13,137 nucleotides of DNA from AA29 sp041481445 (lineage in GTDB: Bacteria > Acidobacteriota > Vicinamibacteria > Fen-336), in assembly GCA_041481445.1 (NCBI GenBank), contig JBGPBV010000179.1, positions 1 through 13,137 of the forward strand, in the 5' to 3' direction. The translations under genes were made by a program, and so were the position numbers. How positions within the stretch are numbered: the first letter of the stretch is position 1; each line of letters starts with the position of its first letter. The notes below the pieces were generated by a model. It searched no databases. It had not been told where the DNA came from and saw only the letters and a list, made by a program, of their open reading frames with translations. Positions 7,746 to 13,137 of the stretch are shown here, piece after piece.

Positions 7746-8951
7746 TTAGGGGTCGATCCGGCCATTCGGCTGACTTCGTTGCTTTCGTGCCGGAACGAAA
7801 ACGTGTGCGGCTTGACACGCTCCCCGGGGCACCACCGCTTCCGGCACCATGCCGAGCCCGCCGTACTGTCTCCGCGGCCCGTAGAACATCTCTGCCTCGT
7901 AGGCGTTGTGCGCGCGGCAGCGCAGCGAGATGTTCTCGACCGTCGGCTTGCCACGCGCGCCATACGGCTGAACGTGGTGGAACTCCACGAACCCGCGCGC
8001 CCCGCAGCGGTGGCCGTCCGGCGCGACGAAGGCGCAGCCCCCACGGTCGCGGATGAGCACCGCACGCTTCACCTCCGCCGGGATGTTCCTCGAATGCTCC
8101 GCCTGGCCGCGGCTCTCGCGCGGCCGCTCGGTCAGGGCGAACTTGCGCTTCACGAGATCCTCGACCAGCACATCCAGGGCGCGCTCGAAGACCTGCGCAG
8201 GATCGCCACTCGGCACGGCGTGCCGGAGGAGGTCCTGAGCCAGCTTCAACTTCTCACAGAGCGCCGCGCTCCCCGTGAAGGTGATCCGGTAACGGTCCGG
8301 CGACAGAGGCTTCACCGGCTCGAGGGCTGGGAGTGAGGCCAACGCACACGGCGCCCCGGCGGTCATCGTGGGAACCGAAGCACCGACACTCGCCAGAAGG
8401 CCGTCACCATCCGCCACCCCGGGCGGCGCCGGCGGGCCACCGACGGTCGGATTCGGGACGGGCGCGAGCGACGCCGGCAGGAAGGCGGCGGGGACGATCG
8501 GCGGGTGCGGGCTCGGGAGCTTGCGCACCGACGCGGGAGCGTCCGGTTGCGGGAACCACTGCGCCAGCACTTCTCCGACCTGGCGTTTGCTCTTGCCCGT
8601 GACCGCCGCCAACCGCTCGCGGTGGTTGGCACGGGTCAGATGCGGCGCCACGAGCCGCACCGTGGTCAGGTTCACGCGCCCATCGGCGAGCAGGGCCAGC
8701 AGCTCCGGATACCGCCGCGCCACCTTGGCCGCCTTCATCCGGTCGTAGGCCGCGCTCTCGGACAGGCGCAGCACACCGACACAATAGGTGAAGAGCGAAT
8801 CGTACCCGGCGCGCTCGTGCAGCCACCGGCCGTACAGCTCGGCCAGGTGGGCGATCAGGGTCGCGGTCATCTCGCGCTCGCCCCGGGCCAGTCGCGCCAC
8901 CGCGGTCACCAGGTCGCCGTCGGAGAGTTGGATGGGATTGCTCGTGCTCAT
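7746..8951 (-). CDS. HNH endonuclease-family protein (DUF222/13E12-like architecture)
   Basis: 401 residues from the ATG at 8951. The N-terminal helical region (about 10-145) contains ATLIAHLAELYGRWLHE, YDSLFTYCVGVLRLSESAAYDR and NLTTVRLVAPHLTRANHRE, wording typical of HNH proteins found in many copies in GC-rich bacteria. A Pro/Ala-rich linker (about 145-210) follows, then a second helical part. The C-terminal HNH nuclease fold has Cys306, Cys316, the pair His325-His326 in FHHVQPYG, Asn340 in ENISLRC, Cys345 and His348, a complete metal- and zinc-type set. A TTG at 8969 would add six residues. No Shine-Dalgarno sequence precedes either start. The natural target is unknown; such genes are often suspected to be selfish or multicopy elements. 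It sits between the membrane PI-PLC-like gene and atpB, unrelated in function to either. Confidence 0.88.
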   Translation of the reverse strand: MSTSNPIQLSDGDLVTAVARLARGEREMTATLIAHLAELYGRWLHERAGYDSLFTYCVGVLRLSESAAYDRMKAAKVARRYPELLALLADGRVNLTTVRLVAPHLTRANHRERLAAVTGKSKRQVGEVLAQWFPQPDAPASVRKLPSPHPPIVPAAFLPASLAPVPNPTVGGPPAPPGVADGDGLLASVGASVPTMTAGAPCALASLPALEPVKPLSPDRYRITFTGSAALCEKLKLAQDLLRHAVPSGDPAQVFERALDVLVEDLVKRKFALTERPRESRGQAEHSRNIPAEVKRAVLIRDRGGCAFVAPDGHRCGARGFVEFHHVQPYGARGKPTVENISLRCRAHNAYEAEMFYGPRRQYGGLGMVPEAVVPRGACQAAHVFVPARKQRSQPNGRIDP

Positions 8952-8960
8952 GTCACGAGC
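8940..8960 (-). promoter_or_regulatory. Perfect hairpin enclosing the HNH gene start codon
   Basis: A 7-bp perfect inverted repeat, GCTCGTG at 8940-8946 and CACGAGC at 8954-8960, leaves a 7-nt loop that on the minus strand reads ACATGAG and contains the ATG start. With no Shine-Dalgarno sequence nearby, a start codon displayed in a loop could matter for translation or for binding by a regulator. Its function is inferred. Confidence 0.45.
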
Positions 8961-8972
8961 ATGGCACAATCG

Positions 8973-9029
8973 TTTGACAGATCAGGTCCGCACTGGCTGC
9001 TTGGCTCTTTGAGATGTCTCGCTGTCAAA
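8973..9029. repeat. Inverted repeat upstream of the HNH gene
   Basis: TTTGACAG at 8973-8980 and its reverse complement CTGTCAAA at 9022-9029 flank a 41-nt spacer. ATC follows nearby after both arms. They lie in an 86-nt gap (8970-9055) that is clearly richer in A and T than its surroundings. The arms also resemble TTGACA -35 hexamers, one on each strand, but no matching -10 is convincing. This is a possible operator or promoter region for the HNH gene. Confidence 0.4.
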
Positions 9030-9055
9030 TCTGATAATTGATCCAACCAACGCCC

Positions 9056-11242
9056 TCACTCCGCCGGAGCGGCCAGGCCGTTCATGGCCCGCACGGCGCG
9101 GAAGAGCGCGCCCGTGCGGTAGAAGTCCACCGCGATCACCGTCGGCCGCTTCCCTCGCGCCGCCTGGCATTGCCTCGCGCGGGCCAGGAGCGCGTCGTAG
9201 GCGTTGACAATGGCGGCGTTGCTCGGCTTGGGGGCGGGCGTGGTGTCGATCCAGTTGTTCATCAGGAAGAGCGAGCCGGACGTCCCCCCGCGGTTGGGCG
9301 CGCAGGAGAGCTCGGACGGCTGCTTGAAGCTGTACGGCGTCTCCTGCATGAGCTCGAACGCGGGGTGGATCCACCCGACGCCCGGACGGCCGGACTCGGT
9401 GAGCACGAGCACGCGCTGGCGGGAGTCGATCATCTCGCGCAGCGTGGGCCAGGGCGGGCCCGGCGCCCCGCGGTAGACGAGGCCGTCGAGCCCGCTCTCC
9501 GCGAACGCCGCCGCGAGGTCCTCGGGCGAGACGTAGTCCTCGATCACGAGCACGAGCACCTCGTCGGGGCTCTGGACCAGGAACTCGTGGACGCGCTCGA
9601 GCGCGCCCGCGAGCGGCACCGCGCCCAGCTCGCAGAAGCCGTGGCAGAGGTACAGGCCGCGCGGCCCCTCTTCCTTCCCGGCCATGCGATCGCGAATCCG
9701 CATCGCGGCGTCGAACGCCTCCTTCCCCAGGGCCTGCTCGAACTTCTCCCGGGAGGTGCCCTCGCTGTCGAGGTCGGTCTTGACCCGGCCCTCGACGGGG
9801 ATCCCGTAGTGCACGTCGAAGAGCAGGGCGCGGATCCCATCCTCGAGCTGGCCGGGAATGCCCCGCTCCTGCTGGGGGAAGAGCCAATCCGAGATGTCGG
9901 CGGACGACATCGCGTTGTGCGTCCCGGGGAAGACGACCTCGTCCAGCCGCCGCCCGCAGAGCTCCGGAGCGCCGTTGCAGGCGTTCGACTCGAGGGGGGC
10001 AGCTTTCGACGGCTGGCCGAACCACCAGATCCCGGCGATGAAGGCGGCAGCCAGGCCGAGGACCAGTGCTGCCCTGATCCCCGTCCCCCGCAGGGCCGGA
10101 GAAGGCGTCGCGGGGTCCGGCGAGGCCGGCACGGCCTGGAGCGCGAGCTCGAAGATCTCGCGAAGCCCGGCAAAGGCGACGAGGCCACCGAAGAGGGCGA
10201 TCAGGAGAGAGGCGGCGGTGGCGGGCCGCAGCAGGGCGAACGCGCCGGCGCTAACCAGGACGGCTCCGCGGAGGAGCCGTTCCCGCGTGCCGCCCGGCGG
10301 CTCCTCGAGCCAGGCCACGAGCCGGCGCGCCGCCTGGCGAGGGTCGAAGCGCTCGACGAGCGAATGGGAGGCGGCCCCGAGCACGAGGCCGATCCCGCCG
10401 AGCACGAGGGCCCAGGTCCCGAGCGAGCTGGTGAACGCGTCCCAGAGTCCGGCCGCCGCTTTCTTCGCCAGCTCCTCGTGCGGCAGGGTGGCCACGATCG
10501 CGCGGCCCGCCGGTCCGAGGAGGAAGAGGGCCAGGCCGGCGACCAGCAGGTCCAGCCCGAGGCGTCCGATCGCATGCCGCGGGCTCGCCGCGAGAAGCAC
10601 GCCGGCGAGGGCGAGGAGCGCGCCCCCGAAGCCCAGGATGCCGGCCAGCCATTGCGACCGTCGCGACAGGTCCCATAGCCGGAGCACGACGCGCTCGACG
10701 GGGCCACGCCCGAGGGAAGCCAGCACGGTCTGCACGCGGGCCGGGACCTTCTCGGCCAGGGCGGGGTTGGCCTTCTCCAGGGCGCCCCTGAGCAGCACGC
10801 CGACGTCCGGCACCGAGACGATCACGGTCCGGCCACCCTCCGAGAAGAGGCCGGCATGGGCCGTGCGCGCCGCCGTCCGCACCAGGGCCCGGAAACCGGC
10901 GGAGGACACGGCCCCCCGCGCGGTGGCGGCGATCAGCGGGCGAAAGGCGGTGAGGTCGGGCTCCTGCTTGACCACGGCGCTGGCCACGCGGTCAGCGGCG
11001 AAGGCGGCCACGCGCGGGTCGGCCAGGCTGTCCGCCAGGCGCTGCGCGAACGCGTCGGGGTAGAACAGCGCGCGCCGAGCCACGCTCAGGATCGCCCCCA
11101 GGGCGAACGCGAGGACGCCGAGCGTGATCATCAGGTCGGCCGCCGCCCTCTTGAAGTGCCGGGCGCGGCCTCCCACCGGCGCCGTCCCCAGAACGAACCT
11201 CCTCCGAAGGGGACGGTAGTCGATCGGCGCGGGGGCGGTCAA
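9056..11242 (-). CDS. Multi-pass membrane protein with C-terminal PI-PLC X-type phosphodiesterase domain
   Basis: 728 residues from a TTG at 11242. One membrane segment (about 37-58) is followed by a ~140-residue helical domain (YPDAFAQRLADSLADPRVAA onward), then about six more segments (near 198-219, 229-243, 275-292, 325-339, 341-360, 389-408). The soluble C-terminal part (about 425-728) is PI-PLC-like. It has His442 in FPGTHNAMS and His534 in LCHGF, the two catalytic-His positions, plus Asp476 in LFDVHYG and Glu568 in VIEDYV. Family chemistry is cleavage of a phosphodiester such as phosphatidylinositol; the real substrate is unknown. With seven segments the catalytic domain is probably on the opposite face from the N-terminus. 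The start is uncertain: the TTG lacks a Shine-Dalgarno sequence, while GTG 11176 has GGGGA 8 nt upstream. A rare CTG at 11191 follows AGGAGG by 6 nt. Confidence 0.85.
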   Translation of the reverse strand: MTAPAPIDYRPLRRRFVLGTAPVGGRARHFKRAAADLMITLGVLAFALGAILSVARRALFYPDAFAQRLADSLADPRVAAFAADRVASAVVKQEPDLTAFRPLIAATARGAVSSAGFRALVRTAARTAHAGLFSEGGRTVIVSVPDVGVLLRGALEKANPALAEKVPARVQTVLASLGRGPVERVVLRLWDLSRRSQWLAGILGFGGALLALAGVLLAASPRHAIGRLGLDLLVAGLALFLLGPAGRAIVATLPHEELAKKAAAGLWDAFTSSLGTWALVLGGIGLVLGAASHSLVERFDPRQAARRLVAWLEEPPGGTRERLLRGAVLVSAGAFALLRPATAASLLIALFGGLVAFAGLREIFELALQAVPASPDPATPSPALRGTGIRAALVLGLAAAFIAGIWWFGQPSKAAPLESNACNGAPELCGRRLDEVVFPGTHNAMSSADISDWLFPQQERGIPGQLEDGIRALLFDVHYGIPVEGRVKTDLDSEGTSREKFEQALGKEAFDAAMRIRDRMAGKEEGPRGLYLCHGFCELGAVPLAGALERVHEFLVQSPDEVLVLVIEDYVSPEDLAAAFAESGLDGLVYRGAPGPPWPTLREMIDSRQRVLVLTESGRPGVGWIHPAFELMQETPYSFKQPSELSCAPNRGGTSGSLFLMNNWIDTTPAPKPSNAAIVNAYDALLARARQCQAARGKRPTVIAVDFYRTGALFRAVRAMNGLAAPAE

Positions 11243-11356
11243 TGAGACGGGCGCAGATGCAACGGTAACTTACCCGGCTGCTACTTCCGTTCCTTCCGCC
11301 CGGACGCGCATCGTTCGACCCAGGGACGCTGGGCCGTTCCGGACGACGGTCGACAT

Positions 11357-11398
11357 CCCGCCCGAGGCTCCTGGGGCCGGGCATGCCCCTCGAGCGGG
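11357..11398 (+). promoter_or_regulatory. Imperfect hairpin in the leader of the serine dehydratase gene
   Basis: Arms CCCGCCCGAG (11357-11366) and CTCGAGCGGG (11389-11398) pair over 10 positions with one mismatch. Inside them GGGC at 11374-11377 can pair with GCCC at 11385-11388. The structure ends about 18 nt before the Shine-Dalgarno sequence AAAGGAG. It has no run of T, so it is not a standard terminator. In DNA this GC-rich some hairpins arise by chance. Confidence 0.35.
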
Positions 11399-11416
11399 AC
11401 GGGAACGGGTTTCCGC

Positions 11417-11423
11417 AAAGGAG
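11417..11423 (+). promoter_or_regulatory. Shine-Dalgarno site of the serine dehydratase gene
   Basis: AAAGGAG lies 5 nt before the ATG at 11429. It is the main evidence that translation begins upstream of the Tat-like segment rather than only at the internal ATG at 11675. Confidence 0.75.
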
Positions 11424-11428
11424 CAGAC

Positions 11429-13033
11429 ATGAAGTCCCAGAATCACGACGACAAGACCCCTTCGACGCCCGACGTGGAGCTCGCTCCGCCGGGCGTGGAC
11501 CGCCGGACGTTCCTGATGCGCAGCGCCGTCGTGGGCTCGGCGGCGGTGATCTCCGGCCGCGCGCTCTCCGCGGAGGAGCAGGCCAAGGTCGCGGCCAAGG
11601 TCGCGGACCCGCCCGTGGTCAAGGGAGCCGTCTCGCCCGAGCTGGACGTCAAGAAGCAGAGCAAGGGACCGGTGATGACCACGGTCGAGGAGTTCTACAA
11701 GGTCGGACCCGGCCCGTCGAGCTCCCACACGATCGGCCCGATGCGCATCACCTACAATTTCTACCAGCGCTGCACGAAGCTGCCGGCGGACCAGCTCGCC
11801 AAGGTGACGGGCCTCAAGGTCCACCTCTACGGCAGCCTGAGCGCCACCGGCAAGGGGCACGGCACCGAGCGCGCCGCCCTGGCCGGGGTGATCGGCAAGG
11901 AGCCGGCCACCGTCGAGCCGGCGTTCCTCGACAGCCTGGCCGCCAAGCCGGACCAGGTCTTCCCGGTGAAGCTCGGCACCAAGACCTTCGACGTGTCGCT
12001 CAAGGACATCGTCTACGACGCGCCCAAGGGGAACTTCCCGCACCCCAACACGATGACCTGCAAGTTGATGGCGGGCGACGTCGTGCTGCTCGAGCAGGAG
12101 TACTACTCGGTCGGCGGCGGCTTCATCGAGTGGAAGGGCTACCAGCCCCCCAAGAAGGGCCAGCCGAAGTACCCGTACTCCACGATGAAGGAGCTGCTGG
12201 CGCACGCGGAGAAGGACAACATCTCCATCGCCCAGTTGGCGATGGCGAACGAGGTCGCGGTTTCCGGCAAGAGCGAGGCGGAGGTCAACGCCTTCCTCGA
12301 CAAGATCGCGACGGCGATGGTGAACATCGTCAAGTCGGGCCTCGACGCCCCCGTGGGCACCCTGCCCGGCCCGATCAAGCTCAAGACCAAGGCGGGCGAC
12401 GTCTACAAGCGCGCGTTGGACGACAAGTTCGAGGCCCAGCGCGGGGTCGGGGTCGTCTCCGCGTATGCGCTGGCCGGCTCGGAGGAGAACGCGCGCGGAC
12501 ACCTCGTGGTCACCGCGCCCACCGGCGGATCCGCGGGCGTCATCCCCGCGATCGTCTACGCGCTGGGCGAGGGTGGCCGCAAGCTGCCCCAGGACAAGAT
12601 CCGGAGCGGCCTCATCGCCGGCGCGGTGATCGGCTACCTCTGCAAGCACAACGCGACCCTCGCCGGCGCGGAAGGCGGGTGTCAGGCGGAGATCGGGGTG
12701 GCCTCGGCCATGGGCGCGGCCCTCATCGCGCAGGCCCACGACTTCTCCCCCCAGGTCGTGGCCAACGCCGCCGAGTCGTCCCTGCAGCATCACCTCGGGC
12801 TGACCTGCGACCCCGTCGCGGGGTTCGTGCAGATTCCCTGCATCGAGCGCTGCGCGTTCGGCGCGGTCAAGGCCTGGACGGGCTTCATGATCGCGAGCAA
12901 CGAGATCCCCGCCAACCGCCGCGTGGACTTCGACACGACCGTCAACGCGATGGCGCTGACCGCGAAGGAGATGAACTCCAAGTACAAGGAGACCTCCGAG
13001 GGCGGTCTCGCCGTCTCCCTGGCGCTCTGCTAG
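11429..13033 (+). CDS. sdaA: Iron-sulfur L-serine dehydratase (single-chain) with twin-arginine signal-like N-terminus
   Basis: A 534-residue enzyme that deaminates L-serine to pyruvate and ammonia using a [4Fe-4S] cluster. The beta domain starts near 83 (MTTVEEFYKVGPGPSSSHTIGPM) and the alpha domain near 330. Cluster ligands are Cys418 (GGCQAEIG), Cys460 (LGLTCDPVAG) and Cys471 (QIPCIERC). The spacings of 42 and 11 match, as I recall them, those of the Legionella enzyme. The last residue is Cys534, like the C-terminal Cys that enters the active site in that enzyme. The family normally begins at the MTTVEEF region (about 455 residues). Here about 82 residues precede it, with DRRTFLM at 24-30 and the hydrophobic SAVVGSAAVIS, a Tat-type signal, then an Ala/Lys linker. 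Starts: ATG 11429 with AAAGGAG, and a possible internal ATG 11675 with AAGGGA. An MFS-like gene follows after 34 nt. Confidence 0.95.
   Translation: MKSQNHDDKTPSTPDVELAPPGVDRRTFLMRSAVVGSAAVISGRALSAEEQAKVAAKVADPPVVKGAVSPELDVKKQSKGPVMTTVEEFYKVGPGPSSSHTIGPMRITYNFYQRCTKLPADQLAKVTGLKVHLYGSLSATGKGHGTERAALAGVIGKEPATVEPAFLDSLAAKPDQVFPVKLGTKTFDVSLKDIVYDAPKGNFPHPNTMTCKLMAGDVVLLEQEYYSVGGGFIEWKGYQPPKKGQPKYPYSTMKELLAHAEKDNISIAQLAMANEVAVSGKSEAEVNAFLDKIATAMVNIVKSGLDAPVGTLPGPIKLKTKAGDVYKRALDDKFEAQRGVGVVSAYALAGSEENARGHLVVTAPTGGSAGVIPAIVYALGEGGRKLPQDKIRSGLIAGAVIGYLCKHNATLAGAEGGCQAEIGVASAMGAALIAQAHDFSPQVVANAAESSLQHHLGLTCDPVAGFVQIPCIERCAFGAVKAWTGFMIASNEIPANRRVDFDTTVNAMALTAKEMNSKYKETSEGGLAVSLALC
11581..11604 (+). 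repeat. Tandem 12-bp duplication in the serine dehydratase linker
   Basis: GGCCAAGGTCGC occurs twice in direct succession and encodes AKVAAKVA just after the Tat-like segment. Being a multiple of three it keeps the frame. It suggests the linker tolerates length change. Confidence 0.8.
11663..11677 (+). promoter_or_regulatory. Possible internal ribosome-binding site and start in the serine dehydratase gene
   Basis: AAGGGA at 11663-11668, a 6-nt spacer and an in-frame ATG at 11675-11677 precede the conserved enzyme core. Initiation here would give a 452-residue protein without the Tat-like segment, the normal length for this family. Use of the site is inference. Confidence 0.4.
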
Positions 13034-13053
13034 CCCCGTCGGCGTCAGGGGCT
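13032..13053 (+). other. Small stem-loop after the serine dehydratase stop
   Basis: AGCCCC at 13032-13037 can pair with GGGGCT at 13048-13053 around a 10-nt loop. There is no T-run, so it is at most a weak terminator or processing site. Co-transcription into the next gene remains likely. Confidence 0.25.
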
Positions 13054-13067
13054 CGCGCGGGAACCGG

Positions 13068-13137
13068 ATGGGCAAGGGCGTGAAGGCGGCCGGCGTCGCG
13101 TGGCTCGTGACGGCCGTGTACTACTTCTACCAGTACA
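13068..13137 (+). CDS. Start of a probable MFS transporter (partial, runs off the window)
   Basis: An ATG at 13068 opens a frame of 23 complete codons to the window end, beginning MGKGVKAAG and followed by the hydrophobic WLVTAVYYFYQY. The YFYQY wording at the end of a first hydrophobic segment is typical of the first helix of a group of major facilitator transporters from GC-rich bacteria. That recognition is from memory and on few residues. GGGAA lies 4 nt before the ATG. The gap to the serine dehydratase stop is 34 nt, so the two may be one operon. The substrate cannot be told from this fragment. Confidence 0.5.
   Translation, partial: MGKGVKAAGVAWLVTAVYYFYQY

Larger units (their letters stand above)
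11243..11428. promoter_or_regulatory. Divergent intergenic region between PI-PLC-like and serine dehydratase genes
   Basis: The 186 nt between two genes that point away from each other should hold promoters for both. The half near 11243-11300 is slightly less GC-rich. I see no confident -35/-10 pair. Small palindromes are present, including CCCAG/CTGGG at 11319-11333 and GGGCATGCCC at 11379-11388. The larger structure at 11357-11398 is listed separately. Confidence 0.4.

Noticed and set aside
7746..8951. HNH gene as a homing endonuclease or part of a defence or toxin system
   Set aside because: No intron, intein, methylase, immunity partner or cognate defence gene is adjacent. The architecture fits the multicopy HNH family instead.
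9038..10678. A 546-residue plus-strand frame opposite the PI-PLC-like gene
   Set aside because: Low-complexity Arg/Gly/Glu/Ala composition with no recognisable domain. The minus strand has clear catalytic motifs and membrane segments.
13032..13053. Rho-independent terminator after the serine dehydratase gene
   Set aside because: The stem is only 6 bp and no T-run follows. A new gene starts 15 nt later.
11383..13083. A 566-residue plus-strand frame overlapping the serine dehydratase gene
   Set aside because: It is the shifted shadow frame, with no family motifs. The real frame has all cluster ligands and ends normally.

Overview
The window is very GC-rich, with G or C at almost every third codon position, and is tightly packed on the minus strand. 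It looks like a piece of a free-living bacterial chromosome. The gene content (proton-type F1Fo ATP synthase, class I-like PPK2, a multicopy-type HNH protein, a Tat-type N-terminus on an iron-sulfur enzyme) and the style of the HNH protein and the start of the MFS protein suggest a soil or groundwater lineage such as Candidatus Rokubacteria/Methylomirabilota, or possibly Myxococcota. That placement is inference from protein style; no rRNA or marker gene is present.

Layout. At 1-150 is the 3' end of an unidentified plus-strand gene, convergent with ppk2 (152-997, minus). Positions 1042-7593 hold the complete ATP synthase operon, transcribed leftward in the order atpB-atpE-atpF-atpH-atpA-atpG-atpD-atpC (a, c, b, delta, alpha, gamma, beta, epsilon). 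The gaps are 2 to 40 nt and ppk2 follows 44 nt after atpC. No atpI-like gene is seen. Upstream of atpB, after 152 nt of non-coding DNA, is an HNH-endonuclease-family gene (minus, 7746-8951). Next is a large membrane protein with a C-terminal PI-PLC X-type domain (minus, 9056-11242). A 186-nt divergent intergenic region separates it from a plus-strand single-chain iron-sulfur L-serine dehydratase (11429-13033), which carries an apparent twin-arginine signal. The first codons of a probable MFS transporter (13068 onward) run off the window.

How the genes fit together. The atp genes give all eight subunits of an F-type ATP synthase. Its key residues are intact: Walker A in alpha and beta, the arginine finger in alpha, the essential arginine in a, and the ion-binding Glu in c. 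The c subunit lacks sodium ligands, so proton coupling is predicted. PPK2 at the operon tail could add polyphosphate-driven ATP or GTP formation under the same transcription. The serine dehydratase and MFS gene may form a second small operon for amino-acid use. There are no rRNA or tRNA genes, CRISPR arrays or insertion sequences that I can see. No gap between genes exceeds 300 bases.

The best leads are the Tat-like N-terminus on the [4Fe-4S] L-serine dehydratase, with a possible internal start that would give a cytosolic form of normal length; the PI-PLC X domain joined to a seven-segment membrane region; ppk2 in the atp operon; and several structural oddities of the ATP synthase (short delta, 62-residue c, signal-bearing a subunit, atpF and atpH in one frame separated by a single amber codon).
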